Source: Mucilaginibacter_A sp050955045 (lineage in GTDB: Bacteria; Bacteroidota; Bacteroidia; Sphingobacteriales; Sphingobacteriaceae). From it: a stretch of DNA of 64,000 nucleotides. Numbering within the stretch: the stretch's first letter is position 1; each line of letters starts with the position of its first letter. Below are positions 26,635 through 35,451 of this stretch, in pieces. The position numbers were made by a program, and so were the translations under genes. The notes under the pieces are model-generated. The model was not told the origin of the DNA. It saw only the letters and a program-made list of their open reading frames with translations, and searched no databases. Location: positions 62,001 to 126,000 of the forward strand of contig JBPBQV010000002.1 in the NCBI GenBank assembly GCA_050955045.1, in the 5' to 3' direction.

Positions 26635-27195
26635 ATGAACCAAAAATCAATAAACCCTTCTTACACCAAACTTAAACTAGACGAATTAGGAAGAGTTGAT
26701 GTAGAAACTTTCCGCCAGCAGGAAAAATTACCATTTACAGTAGTATTAGATAGTGTGCGCAGTATGCACAACATCGGTTCTATTTTTCGCACTTCTGATG
26801 GTTTTGCGGTTGAACAAATTATTTTATGCGGAATAACAGCACAACCGCCGCACCGCGAAATTGAAAAAACAGCTTTGGGCGCCACACAATCTATCCGCTG
26901 GACTTATTTTGATGGCATAAAAGAAGCATTGCAGCAGCTGCGTGAACAAGGTTATCAGATTATTGCTGTTGAACAGGCGGAAAACAGCATTAGCTTAAAT
27001 AAATTCCAGCTAGAAAAAGACAAAAGATATGCGCTAATTTTTGGTAACGAAGTAAACGGTGTAAGCGATGAAGCAATGCAAATGATTGATACCTGTATTG
27101 AAATTCCGCAGTTTGGCACCAAGCATTCTTTCAACATTGTAGTTTCTGCCGGAATTGTTTTATGGGATTTTTTCGCGAAGATGAATTTGAAGTAA
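26635..27195 (+). CDS. TrmH/SpoU-family RNA 2'-O-methyltransferase
   Basis: It transfers a methyl group from S-adenosylmethionine to the 2'-OH of a tRNA or rRNA nucleotide. The 186-residue SPOUT protein shows motif 1 SVRSMHNIGSIFRTSDG (about 40-56), motif 2 LIFGNEVNGVSDEA and motif 3 IPQFGTKHSFNIVVSAGIVL, including the topological-knot region. It has no N-terminal substrate-binding extension, so it is a short form. It follows galK by 53 bases and may be cotranscribed. The target nucleotide is unknown. Confidence 0.92.
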   Translation: MNQKSINPSYTKLKLDELGRVDVETFRQQEKLPFTVVLDSVRSMHNIGSIFRTSDGFAVEQIILCGITAQPPHREIEKTALGATQSIRWTYFDGIKEALQQLREQGYQIIAVEQAENSISLNKFQLEKDKRYALIFGNEVNGVSDEAMQMIDTCIEIPQFGTKHSFNIVVSAGIVLWDFFAKMNLK

Positions 27196-27267
27196 TTTCA
27201 TTACCAACAATTTCAGAAAGTGATATAGAAAGAACATAAATCTATTCGCTCGCCCAAAAACTACTGC

Positions 27268-27279
27268 TAAAAACAGCCC
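27268..27279 (+). repeat. Dispersed motif copy (ACAG type)
   Basis: TAAAAACAGCCC, downstream of the methyltransferase gene. Confidence 0.55.
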
Positions 27280-27334
27280 AGTGTTAAAATAGCATTTAAA
27301 GAATAGCTGATTTTCATATAAACTACCAAACAAG

Positions 27335-27361
27335 AAAAAACCCAGACAAGCCGGGTTTTTT
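27335..27361. terminator. Bidirectional terminator between the methyltransferase gene and gltD
   Basis: AAAAAACCC (27335-27343) pairs with GGGTTTTTT (27353-27361). A and T tracts on the two sides allow function for either convergent gene. Confidence 0.85.
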
Positions 27362-27418
27362 AATAATTTAAAAGTTGTTGGAAAAGAAGTAGTTTCAGAA
27401 ACAGAGTTTCAATTTATC

Positions 27419-27442
27419 GATGCTTCTTTTACTGATAAAAAA
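27419..27442 (-). repeat. Dispersed motif copy (GAAG type, stem-loop form)
   Basis: On the minus strand TTTTTTATCAG then TAAAAGAAGCATC. The left arm is TTTTTA and the core is perfect. Confidence 0.75.
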
Positions 27443-27550
27443 CGGGCGTTTAAAGTTTCTTACTAAAAGAAAGGAAGCCATAATTTGCCACCTTCTTGTT
27501 TCATACGTTTTCTCTTTCAAACTACTGTAACCTAATTTTTCTCCTTAAAA

Positions 27551-29029
27551 CTACAAATCCATCTGATATTCATTAATGGCATCTTTGCTTTCCAGTTCCG
27601 AGTGACCCATTAAAAATTCATCAACTTTTCGGGCAGCTTCCCTTCCTTCAGAAATTGCCCAAACCACTAAAGATTGCCCGCGGCGCATATCTCCGGCAGT
27701 AAAAACTTTGCTTACATTGGTACGATACAAACCTTCTTTGGCTTTCACGTTCTTTTTCTCGTCCAGTTGTACGCCTAATTGTTCTAGCAAACCGCTATGT
27801 TGCGGATGCGAGTAACCCATGGCTAGGAATACTTGCTGACAAGGCATTTCGCGCTCTGTACCTTCAATTTCTCTAAATTTGATGGCTCTGCCGAGAAAGT
27901 CTTTTTCCCATTCTACATCTGCAACAATTAAACCTTTTAAATTGCCGTTTTCATCACCTACAAAACTTTTGGTGTTGATGCCCCAGAAACGTTCGCAGCC
28001 TTCTTCATGCGAACTGGTGGTTTTCAGCAACATCGGAAAACTGGGCCAGGGCATAGCCAGTGTGCGTTCTGCGGAAGGCTGGAACGACATGGCAAACTGT
28101 TTAACAGAACGTGCACCCTGCCGGTTGGATGTGCCTACACAATCCGAACCGGTATCGCCGCCGCCAATTACAATTACATCCTGGCCGGTGGTTACAATAT
28201 TTTCATCAGTAAAAGAAGTATTGCTAACGCGTTTATTTTGCTGCTTTAAAAAATCCATGGCAAAATAAATACCTTTTAACGCACGCCCAGGGATTTTAAG
28301 ATCACGCGGAATAGTAGAACCACCGGTTAAAACAACGGCATCAAAACTGCGAATCAGCTCTTCAGCTTGAATATCTTTGCCAATTTCGGTGTTGCATTTA
28401 AAGGTGATGCCGTCTTCCTGCATTACTTTTAAGCGGCGGTCAATCACTGCTTTTTCCAGTTTAAAATCCGGGATTCCGTAACGAAGCAAACCGCCCGGCT
28501 GGTCATCGCGCTCAAAAACTGTAACTACATGTCCGGCTTTATTTAATTGTGCCGCAGCAGCCATACCAGCTGGACCGGAACCAACAACGGCTACCGTTTT
28601 TTCTGTGCGGATTAATGGTGCCGTTGGCTTTACATATCCTTTTGCAAATGCTATTTCGATGATGTGTTTTTCAATCTCTTCAATTACCACAGCTGGTTTG
28701 TTGATGCCCAAAACACAAGCCGATTCGCATGGTGCCGGACAAATACGACCCGTAAACTCCGGAAAATTATTGGTTGAAGACAAAATCTGATAAGCTTCTG
28801 CCCAGTTTTTTTCGTAAACAGCAGTGTTAAATTCCGGAATAATATTGCCCAACGGACAGCCAGAATGGCAAAACGGAATGCCGCAATCCATACATCTGGA
28901 TGATTGTTGATTTAGTTTTTCATCCGTATAATTTCCTGAAAACTCATTATAATTTTTTACCCGCTCCTGTGGTAGTGTTTTTGGCGGAAGTTCTCTTCCG
29001 AAATCTTTAAACCCAGTTTCTTTACCCAT
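27551..29029 (-). CDS. gltD: Glutamate synthase small subunit
   Basis: GltD supplies electrons from NAD(P)H through FAD and Fe-S clusters to the large subunit for glutamate formation. The 492-residue protein has N-terminal cluster cysteines (CMDCGIPFC, CPLGN, CPAPCESAC), the FAD fold VAVVGSGPAGMAAA near residue 147, and the NAD(P)H fold VIVIGGGDTGSDC near residue 290. Its start is 13 bases after the gltB stop, which defines the operon. Confidence 0.97.
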   Translation of the reverse strand: MGKETGFKDFGRELPPKTLPQERVKNYNEFSGNYTDEKLNQQSSRCMDCGIPFCHSGCPLGNIIPEFNTAVYEKNWAEAYQILSSTNNFPEFTGRICPAPCESACVLGINKPAVVIEEIEKHIIEIAFAKGYVKPTAPLIRTEKTVAVVGSGPAGMAAAAQLNKAGHVVTVFERDDQPGGLLRYGIPDFKLEKAVIDRRLKVMQEDGITFKCNTEIGKDIQAEELIRSFDAVVLTGGSTIPRDLKIPGRALKGIYFAMDFLKQQNKRVSNTSFTDENIVTTGQDVIVIGGGDTGSDCVGTSNRQGARSVKQFAMSFQPSAERTLAMPWPSFPMLLKTTSSHEEGCERFWGINTKSFVGDENGNLKGLIVADVEWEKDFLGRAIKFREIEGTEREMPCQQVFLAMGYSHPQHSGLLEQLGVQLDEKKNVKAKEGLYRTNVSKVFTAGDMRRGQSLVVWAISEGREAARKVDEFLMGHSELESKDAINEYQMDL

Positions 29030-29042
29030 TAATTTATATTGA

Positions 29043-32000
29043 TCAGATCGTTAAAGGTTCTTTTTGCTGTAAAACTTTTTTGTATTCTTTCGGAAATATT
29101 TTGATAAAACGGAAAGATTCTGCCTGCCAGTTGTTCAGCAGGTTTTGCGCCACGCTGCTTTGTGTTAGCTGTACATGCTTACGTAATAAACTGATGATTT
29201 CTTCTTCATCAGAACTGGCTAAAGTATCTAAATCTACCATTTCCAGGTTGCAGTTTTCGCGGAAAGAATGATCGACGTCGTAGATCCAGGCAATGCCACC
29301 GCTCATGCCAGCGGCAAAATTACGTCCGGTTTTACCCAAAATTAAAGCACGGCCACCGGTCATGTATTCGCAACCATGATCGCCGATACCTTCTACAACA
29401 GCAGTTGCACCAGAGTTGCGGACAGCAAAACGTTCGCCTGCTTGTCCACGGATAAATAACTCACCGGAAGTAGCACCATAAAGCACCACATTACCAACAA
29501 TAATGTTTTCTTCGGATATGAAAGTACTTTCTTTAGCTGGATATATTGAGATTTGTGCACCGCACAGTCCTTTTCCAACGTAATCGTTTGCTTCTCCTTC
29601 CAATTCAAGCGAAATTCCTTTTGTAGCAAATGCGCCGAAACTTTGTCCAGCAGAACCATTGAATTTATAATTGATCAATCCAGCAGGCAAACCGGCAGAA
29701 CCATAAATTTTAGATATTTCGTTGGAGAGCAGTGTACCCACCGTACGATCTGTATTTCGTATGTTAAAAGAAGCATATACTGGCATTTTATTTTCCAGTG
29801 CAGGTTTGGCCTGCTCCAGTAATCTCCAGTCGATAATGTCATCCATACCATGATCCTGCTTTTCACTGTTGTACAACGTCATGCCGCGTGCATTACTTAC
29901 AGGATGCAGCAAAGCAGTAAGGTCAAGCGTTTTGGCTTTCCAATGCGTAATGTTTTCGCGAACTTTCAGGAACTGAACACGGCCAACCATTTCGTTAATG
30001 GTTCTGAAACCTAATTCCGCCATAATTTCACGAAGTTCTTCTGCCAGAAATTGAAACAGGTTTACCACGTGTTCCGGTTTGCCGCTAAATAGTTTCCGTA
30101 AATCGGGATCTTGTGTAGCCACGCCAACGGGACAAGTATTTAAATGGCATTTACGCATCATGATACAACCGCCGGCAACCAAAGCAGCAGTTGCAACGCC
30201 CCATTCTTCAGCACCAAGTAAGATGGCAATCGCTAAATCTTTACCCGTTTTCATTTGTCCGTCAGCTTGCAAGATCACACGGCTTCTTAACTTATTACGC
30301 ACCAAAGTTTGGTGTGCCTCTGATAAACCCAACTCCCAAGGCAAACCGGCGTGTTTTACTGAACTGATTGGCGAAGCACCAGTTCCGCCATCACTTCCGG
30401 CAATTAATATAACATCTGCATGTGCTTTTGCTACGCCGGCTGCAATTGTTCCAACACCAGCTTTAGAAACCAATTTTACGTTGATACGGGCAGCACGATT
30501 AGCGTTTTTTAAATCGAAAATCAGCTGCGCCAAATCTTCAATAGAATAAATATCATGATGCGGCGGCGGAGAAATTAAACCAACGCCCGGCGTAGCATGA
30601 CGAACTTTTGCAATCCAGTCATCTACTTTATGTCCTGGCAGCTGTCCGCCTTCGCCCGGTTTTGCACCTTGCGCCATTTTGATCTGCAGTTCATCAGCAT
30701 TGGTTAAATAGTTTGATGTTACGCCGAAACGTGCCGATGCAATTTGTTTAATCGAGGAGCGCATAGAATCGCCGTTTTCCATCGGCACATACCTGATTTC
30801 ATCTTCTCCGCCTTCGCCGGTATTGCTCATGCCGCCAATACGGTTCATTGCAATAGCAATAGTGCTGTGTGCTTCGTGTGAAATAGAGCCGAAAGACATG
30901 GCACCGGTTGCAAAACGTTTCATGATTTTTTCTGCGGATTCTACCTCATCAATCGAAATAGCTTCGCGGTGATGTGCAAAATCCAGCAAACCACGAATGG
31001 TGTACATGTGCTCTGTCTGCTCGTTAATCAGTTTTGCGTAGTTTTTATAAACTGCATAATCATTGGTGCGGGTAGCATGTTGCAGTAAATGCACCGTTTG
31101 CGGGTTAAAAAGATGTGCTTCTCCCCTGCGCTTCCACTGATAAATGCCGCCTTCGGGCAGTAACTGGTCTTCTTTTTTGGAACTTCTGAAACCATTGCTA
31201 TGTTTAGATAATGTTTCCCGGGCTATTTCATTTAGCCCTAAACCTCCAATCCGGGTAATTCCACCGGTAAAATATTGGTCAACAACTTCTTTGTTAATCC
31301 CTAGTATCTCAAAAACCTGCGAACCATGATAAGACTGCAAAGTTGATATCCCCATCTTAGAGAAAATCTTCAGCAAACCATCGCAAACAGCTTTAATATA
31401 GTTTTTAGAAAGAGAAGCAATATCTAAGCTACTTTCTAATTTATTTTCCTTGCTTAATGTCTGAATGGTAGCTAACGCCAGATAAGGGTTAATAGCCGTT
31501 GCACCAAAGGCCAGCAAACAGGCAAAATGATGCACTTCCCAAATATCTCCTGCTTCTACAACCAACCCTACGGCTCCGCGTAAACCTTTTTTTATTAAGT
31601 GGTGATGAATTGCAGAAACTGCCAGTAAAGAAGGTATCGGCGCATGTTCAGAGTCCAGTGCACGATCAGATAAAATCAACACTTCAAATTCATCTTGAAC
31701 AGCATCTTCTGCATAGCGGCAAAGCCTGTTCAAGCCATTTGCCAATGATCCCGGCAAGCCATCAGCTTTAAAATAAGTTTGCAATGTTTTGGCATGAAAT
31801 AAACCAGTATCAATGCTTCTTAGTTTTTCCAGTTCGTAATCGTGCAGGATTGGTTGTTTATGCGCTACGCAATGGCAGTGCATTTTATCTTCGTCCAGTA
31901 AATTACCATTGTTGCCGATAAAGGTGGCCAGGCTCATCACCAACCGTTCGCGGATCGGATCAATCGGCGGATTGGTTACCTGCGCAAAAAACTGTTTAAA

Positions 32001-33563
32001 GTAACTAGAAATATGCTGAGGCCGATCAGATAATACAGCAAGTGGCACATCTGTCCCCATCGAACCTATGGGTTCTTTAGCATCCGTGGCCATTGGTTTA
32101 ATAATGGTTTCGATATCCTCACGCGAGTAGCCAAAAACTTGCTGATATTTAAAAACAGATTCTTTGGATAAATTGGTAAAAGAAACGCGCGGCTCGGCCA
32201 ACTCATCCAGCTTGATTTTATAATTATCCAACCAGCGGTCATAAGGCTGGCGACTGGTAATTTGTTTTTTTATTTCCTCATCGGTAATAATTTCACCTTT
32301 TATAGTATCAACCAAAAACATTTTACCTGGCTGTAGACGGCCTTTTTTAATCACTGTTTTTTCATCCAAAGGCAAAACGCCTGCCTCTGATGCGACAATT
32401 ACGCGGCCATCATCGGTAACCAAATAACGTAAAGGGCGCAAACCATTCCGATCTAATAAAGCACCAATGATCTTGCCGTCAGTAAAATTTAAAGCAGCCG
32501 GGCCATCCCAAGGCTGCATTAAAGTAGCATGGTATTCGTAAAATGCTTTTTTTAGTGGGTCCATTTGTTCGTTGCCATCCCAGGCTTCCGGAACCAGCAT
32601 CATCATTACATGCGGCAGTGATCGTCCGGAGTGCGTTAGTATCTCCACCACATTATCCAGACAGGCGGAATCAGATTGGTTGTTATCGATTACCGGGAAC
32701 AAAATATCCATTTCCTCTTTAGTGAAAAATGGAGAAACATACGAGCGAATGCCAGAATAAAACCAGTTTAAATTGCCGGTTAACGTGTTAATTTCTCCGT
32801 TGTGAGCCATAAAACGAAATGGCTGAGCCAGCTTCCAGGAAGGAAAAGTGTTGGTAGAGAAACGGGAATGGATCATCCCAAAACCTGACGTAATACGTTC
32901 ATCGCGCAGATCAGTAAAATACTGCCGAACCTGATAAGTAGTTAGCTGACCTTTATAAACAATAACTTTGCAGGAAAACGAAGTAAAATAAAAATGCTCT
33001 GCACCGGTTTTAATGGTTTCATTAACTGTTTTGGTAATCAGCCTGCGCAGCACGTACAATTTTCGTTCAAAATCATCCGCATGATGGATGTACAATGGTC
33101 TTGCTACAAATAATTGTTCTACGTTTGGTTCTGCTGCCCGCGCGGTTTCCCCGATACAGGAAGAATTTACCGGAACTTTACGATAACCCAACATATGCAA
33201 CCCTAATTTATCACAGGATTGCTGAATAATACCACGACATGCTTTTTTTATTGCAGAATCTTTGGGTAAAAACAGCATCCCAACGCCGTATTCTCCGGGT
33301 TCTTTTAAAGAAATCTCCTCAGAAATACATTCTTCCAACAAAAATTCATGCGGAATCTGCATTAAAATCCCTGCACCATCACCCGAATCAGGGTCGCATC
33401 CGCAGGCACCTCTATGCTCCATATTTTCGAGCATGGTTAGTGCATCAGCTATAATTTCGTGTGATTTATGGCCATGAATATGGGTGATAAATCCGGTACC
33501 GCAAGCATCATGCTCAAATTGAGGGTCGTATAATCCCAGCTGGTCAGTTTCAGTTTGCTTCAT
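29043..33563 (-). CDS. gltB: Glutamate synthase large subunit
   Basis: GltB releases ammonia from glutamine and channels it to 2-oxoglutarate. The 1506-residue protein starts with a 20-residue propeptide before the nucleophile Cys21 (HDACGTGF) of the class II glutaminase domain. A central domain, the FMN-binding synthase domain and the 3Fe-4S motif CIMMRKCHLNTCPVG follow, and the C-terminal GXGXG beta-helix ends the protein. The length is normal. First gene of the gltBD operon. Confidence 0.98.
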   Translation of the reverse strand: MKQTETDQLGLYDPQFEHDACGTGFITHIHGHKSHEIIADALTMLENMEHRGACGCDPDSGDGAGILMQIPHEFLLEECISEEISLKEPGEYGVGMLFLPKDSAIKKACRGIIQQSCDKLGLHMLGYRKVPVNSSCIGETARAAEPNVEQLFVARPLYIHHADDFERKLYVLRRLITKTVNETIKTGAEHFYFTSFSCKVIVYKGQLTTYQVRQYFTDLRDERITSGFGMIHSRFSTNTFPSWKLAQPFRFMAHNGEINTLTGNLNWFYSGIRSYVSPFFTKEEMDILFPVIDNNQSDSACLDNVVEILTHSGRSLPHVMMMLVPEAWDGNEQMDPLKKAFYEYHATLMQPWDGPAALNFTDGKIIGALLDRNGLRPLRYLVTDDGRVIVASEAGVLPLDEKTVIKKGRLQPGKMFLVDTIKGEIITDEEIKKQITSRQPYDRWLDNYKIKLDELAEPRVSFTNLSKESVFKYQQVFGYSREDIETIIKPMATDAKEPIGSMGTDVPLAVLSDRPQHISSYFKQFFAQVTNPPIDPIRERLVMSLATFIGNNGNLLDEDKMHCHCVAHKQPILHDYELEKLRSIDTGLFHAKTLQTYFKADGLPGSLANGLNRLCRYAEDAVQDEFEVLILSDRALDSEHAPIPSLLAVSAIHHHLIKKGLRGAVGLVVEAGDIWEVHHFACLLAFGATAINPYLALATIQTLSKENKLESSLDIASLSKNYIKAVCDGLLKIFSKMGISTLQSYHGSQVFEILGINKEVVDQYFTGGITRIGGLGLNEIARETLSKHSNGFRSSKKEDQLLPEGGIYQWKRRGEAHLFNPQTVHLLQHATRTNDYAVYKNYAKLINEQTEHMYTIRGLLDFAHHREAISIDEVESAEKIMKRFATGAMSFGSISHEAHSTIAIAMNRIGGMSNTGEGGEDEIRYVPMENGDSMRSSIKQIASARFGVTSNYLTNADELQIKMAQGAKPGEGGQLPGHKVDDWIAKVRHATPGVGLISPPPHHDIYSIEDLAQLIFDLKNANRAARINVKLVSKAGVGTIAAGVAKAHADVILIAGSDGGTGASPISSVKHAGLPWELGLSEAHQTLVRNKLRSRVILQADGQMKTGKDLAIAILLGAEEWGVATAALVAGGCIMMRKCHLNTCPVGVATQDPDLRKLFSGKPEHVVNLFQFLAEELREIMAELGFRTINEMVGRVQFLKVRENITHWKAKTLDLTALLHPVSNARGMTLYNSEKQDHGMDDIIDWRLLEQAKPALENKMPVYASFNIRNTDRTVGTLLSNEISKIYGSAGLPAGLINYKFNGSAGQSFGAFATKGISLELEGEANDYVGKGLCGAQISIYPAKESTFISEENIIVGNVVLYGATSGELFIRGQAGERFAVRNSGATAVVEGIGDHGCEYMTGGRALILGKTGRNFAAGMSGGIAWIYDVDHSFRENCNLEMVDLDTLASSDEEEIISLLRKHVQLTQSSVAQNLLNNWQAESFRFIKIFPKEYKKVLQQKEPLTI

Positions 33564-33906
33564 TACTTATAAGGAGAATTAAGAATGGCTTATTAAACGA
33601 ATATAAGCGTAGTGAAACTTATTTGAAGGATGAATTTAATTTTTTACATTATCGGCAGAAAACCAAATATAATTAATAAAATTTTGTTTAAACTGAAATA
33701 AAAAGACATTAAATTTATTAAATTGGTAATGATTTATTTAAATGAATTTGTACAGTTTTTTATCTGCCTTTTCATCACAAACGAATTTTAACAGAATCAA
33801 CATGCTTCAGGCATTATTCTTAAATAAAATGGTTGCTTAAATAAATACTACAGCTAAATTATTTTTTAATTTAAAAGCTAACAGATTTCATCAAGAGATT
33901 TTTCTA

Positions 33907-33930
33907 TGCTTCTTTTATCACCTAAAAACC
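33907..33930 (-). repeat. Dispersed motif copy (GAAG type, full length with left arm)
   Basis: On the minus strand GGTTTTTAGGTGA then TAAAAGAAGCA. It differs from the copy at 7400-7423 at only a few positions although the two lie far apart. Confidence 0.8.
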
Positions 33931-33986
33931 TTAGAAATTAGCTACTTTTTAGCAATCATTAATTATAAAAATAAAATTTATAAGTA

Positions 33987-33998
33987 TAAAAGAAGAAT
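33987..33998 (+). repeat. Dispersed motif copy (GAAG type, one mismatch)
   Basis: TAAAAGAAGAAT, inverted relative to 33907 at a start-to-start distance of 80 bases. Confidence 0.5.
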
Positions 33999-34161
33999 GA
34001 TCAGTTATTTTAACTTAATTTAAACAAGCGTTAAAACTTTAATTTAAAAATTAACTTAATACTGCGCAATAAATTAGCATAGCAGTTAATAAAAAATTAT
34101 ACTTGCCGCTTACCTAAATCCAACGTTTACAAATTCTTTACTAATAAATAATTTTAAAGCT

Positions 34162-34536
34162 ATGTCTGGAATTAACAAGGTTATTTTAGTGGGTCATTTA
34201 GGGAAAGATCCGGAATACAGGCACCTGGAAGATGGTGTGGCTGTAGCAAGTTTCCCGCTGGCTACTTCAGAAATTATATTGAAAGACGGAAAAAGAATAG
34301 AATCTACCGAGTGGCACAACATTGTTTTGTGGAGAGGTTTGGCAGATATTGCACAGCAACTACTGGCCAAAGGAAAGTTAGTTTATATCGAAGGAAAACT
34401 AAAAACACGGTCTTTTGAATCCAAAGAAGGTATAAAAAAATATACAACTGAAATTGTTGCAGAAAACTTTAAGTTACTGGGCCGTAAAAATGATTTTTCT
34501 GATACAGCAGATCAGGAAAACAGTGTTAAAGCTTAA
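34162..34536 (+). CDS. ssb: Single-stranded DNA-binding protein (short form)
   Basis: An OB-fold protein of 124 residues that binds single-stranded DNA. It shows INKVILVGHLGKDPEYRHLE at the start, STEWHNIVLWRGLADIAQQ in the middle and VYIEGKLKTRSF. Its tail (TADQENSVKA) lacks the acidic DDxPF tip with which replicative SSBs contact partner proteins. It may be a second SSB, for recombination or competence, rather than the housekeeping one (inference). Confidence 0.92.
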   Translation: MSGINKVILVGHLGKDPEYRHLEDGVAVASFPLATSEIILKDGKRIESTEWHNIVLWRGLADIAQQLLAKGKLVYIEGKLKTRSFESKEGIKKYTTEIVAENFKLLGRKNDFSDTADQENSVKA

Positions 34537-34540
34537 AATA

Positions 34541-34584
34541 ATGATAAAAGAAGCAACTTAACAGACTGCTCCTTTTATCATTGC
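34541..34584 (+). terminator. Hairpin after ssb built from the dispersed motif
   Basis: AATGATAAAAGAAGCA (34541-34556) pairs with TGCTCCTTTTATCATT over 16 positions with one mismatch, around an 11-base loop. The left arm is a copy of the dispersed motif and the right arm is a near-copy in reverse. It starts 4 bases after the ssb stop and probably ends the transcript. Confidence 0.75.
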
Positions 34585-34588
34585 TAAT

Positions 34589-34741
34589 TTATTGATCAGC
34601 GTTTTTTTCCGGGTCAGGTTCTAAATTATCTGTATCCGGCGTAACCGTAGGAATTGATCTGGCCAATTCCTCATTATCTTTAATCTGCTGCTGTTTTGCT
34701 GCATCTTGTTCCTGATTTTGGTTTTCTGGTGCTGTTTCCAT
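34589..34741 (-). CDS. Small acidic, probably disordered protein
   Basis: A 50-residue frame from ATG 34741 to TAA at 34589, rich in Gln, Glu, Asp, Asn and Pro (METAPENQNQEQ, then PTVTPDTDNLEPDPEK). It has no hydrophobic segment or cysteine and no recognised family. It is similar in style, not in sequence, to the 69-residue protein at 62686-62895. It is convergent with ssb and shares the hairpin between them. I consider it probably real because no other feature explains this stretch, but composition alone is weak evidence. Confidence 0.5.
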   Translation of the reverse strand: METAPENQNQEQDAAKQQQIKDNEELARSIPTVTPDTDNLEPDPEKNADQ

Positions 34742-34872
34742 CTTAATGTTTTTCGGTTTCTTTCTAACACGAATAATTTAAAAGTTTGTTTTAATCAGAA
34801 TAAAAATAGCAGACTTTCAATATTGCTTTTCCTGATTTTCAGATCGTGGAAAATATTTAGCAGTTTGTGGAA

Positions 34873-35220
34873 TTAATTGTATAACTCCGCTTTTTGAATA
34901 GTAGCAAAACGATGGGCAAAAAGCTCTATTTCCCTGATTTTGAAAGAGAACATTGCGCCTTCTTTATGATAGATTTTTAATTCTTTCATCGAATCGCAGT
35001 GCAGGCGGATACGATCATCCCAAATAGCTACATCAAATACAAAACAACCTTCTTCGTGCTGAGGCACAAATAGTTGCATAGTTTCGTAACGTGCAGTTAC
35101 TTCTAAAGTATCACCAATTTTGAAGTTGGCCGGGTAATGAAAAATTAATGAAACAGATTTTCCATTAGCTAAATACTGCGTAGTGTGGTTGATAATTTTA
35201 TCAGTAATGTTTGAATTCAT
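34873..35220 (-). CDS. Small protein of unknown function
   Basis: A 115-residue protein from ATG 35220 with alternating beta-strand-like segments (KSVSLIFHYPANFKIGDTLE; GCFVFDVAIWDDRIRLHC) and no signal peptide or membrane segment. The pattern suggests a small beta-barrel or PilZ-like fold, but I do not see a PilZ RxxxR motif. It lies alone between the small acidic gene and trpA. Confidence 0.6.
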   Translation of the reverse strand: MNSNITDKIINHTTQYLANGKSVSLIFHYPANFKIGDTLEVTARYETMQLFVPQHEEGCFVFDVAIWDDRIRLHCDSMKELKIYHKEGAMFSFKIREIELFAHRFATIQKAELYN

Positions 35221-35254
35221 GAGCTTAATTTTAAAAGTTATAAACTTTAAATTG

Positions 35255-35274
35255 CAAGTATTGAACCATACTTG
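35255..35274. promoter_or_regulatory. Inverted repeat upstream of the 115-residue protein gene
   Basis: CAAGTAT and ATACTTG are separated by TGAACC, 34 bases upstream of the ATG at 35220. The spacing and symmetry suit an operator for a dimeric regulator, but I cannot name one. Confidence 0.35.
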
Positions 35275-35335
35275 ATTTGCCGGAAAATGATGTAGAAATT
35301 ATTTTAATAAATGTGCCTCAACCGGTTTTGAGGTT

Positions 35336-35364
35336 TACTGTTTTTTGTATGATAAAAACAGTAT
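35336..35364. repeat. Inverted pair of dispersed motif copies (ACAG type)
   Basis: TACTGTTTTT (35336-35345) and AAAAACAGTA (35354-35363) are perfect inverted arms around an 8-base loop. The plus-strand arm is the motif TAAAAACAGTAT. Confidence 0.75.
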
Positions 35365-35451
35365 TAAATTTTATCTTTTTTGCGGAGGCAAAGATAAAAA
35401 AGAATTGTGTACAAAGTACACTAAGTATTTTTATGGATTTAAAAAGACAAT

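Larger units (their letters stand above)
27196..27550. other. 355-base intergenic region with a terminator and several motif copies
   Basis: No gene is visible. It holds a plain terminator hairpin, two good copies of the dispersed motif (27268 and 27419) and two decayed-looking ones (TAAAATAGCAT near 27284; GGAAAAGAAGTAG near 27380). It separates two convergent genes. Confidence 0.6.
33564..34161. other. 598-base AT-rich intergenic region between gltB and ssb
   Basis: No gene is visible on either strand. It must carry the divergent promoters of gltB and ssb; TATATTCG (minus, 33605-33598) and TATACTTG (plus, 34098-34105) are one-mismatch -7 candidates. It holds an inverted pair of dispersed motifs at 33907 and 33987. 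Confidence 0.6.

Noticed and set aside
33267..33278. The perfect TAAAAACAGCAT in gltB as an internal regulatory site
   Set aside because: It is one of several in-gene copies and lies within codons for a normally conserved stretch; nothing sets it apart as regulatory.
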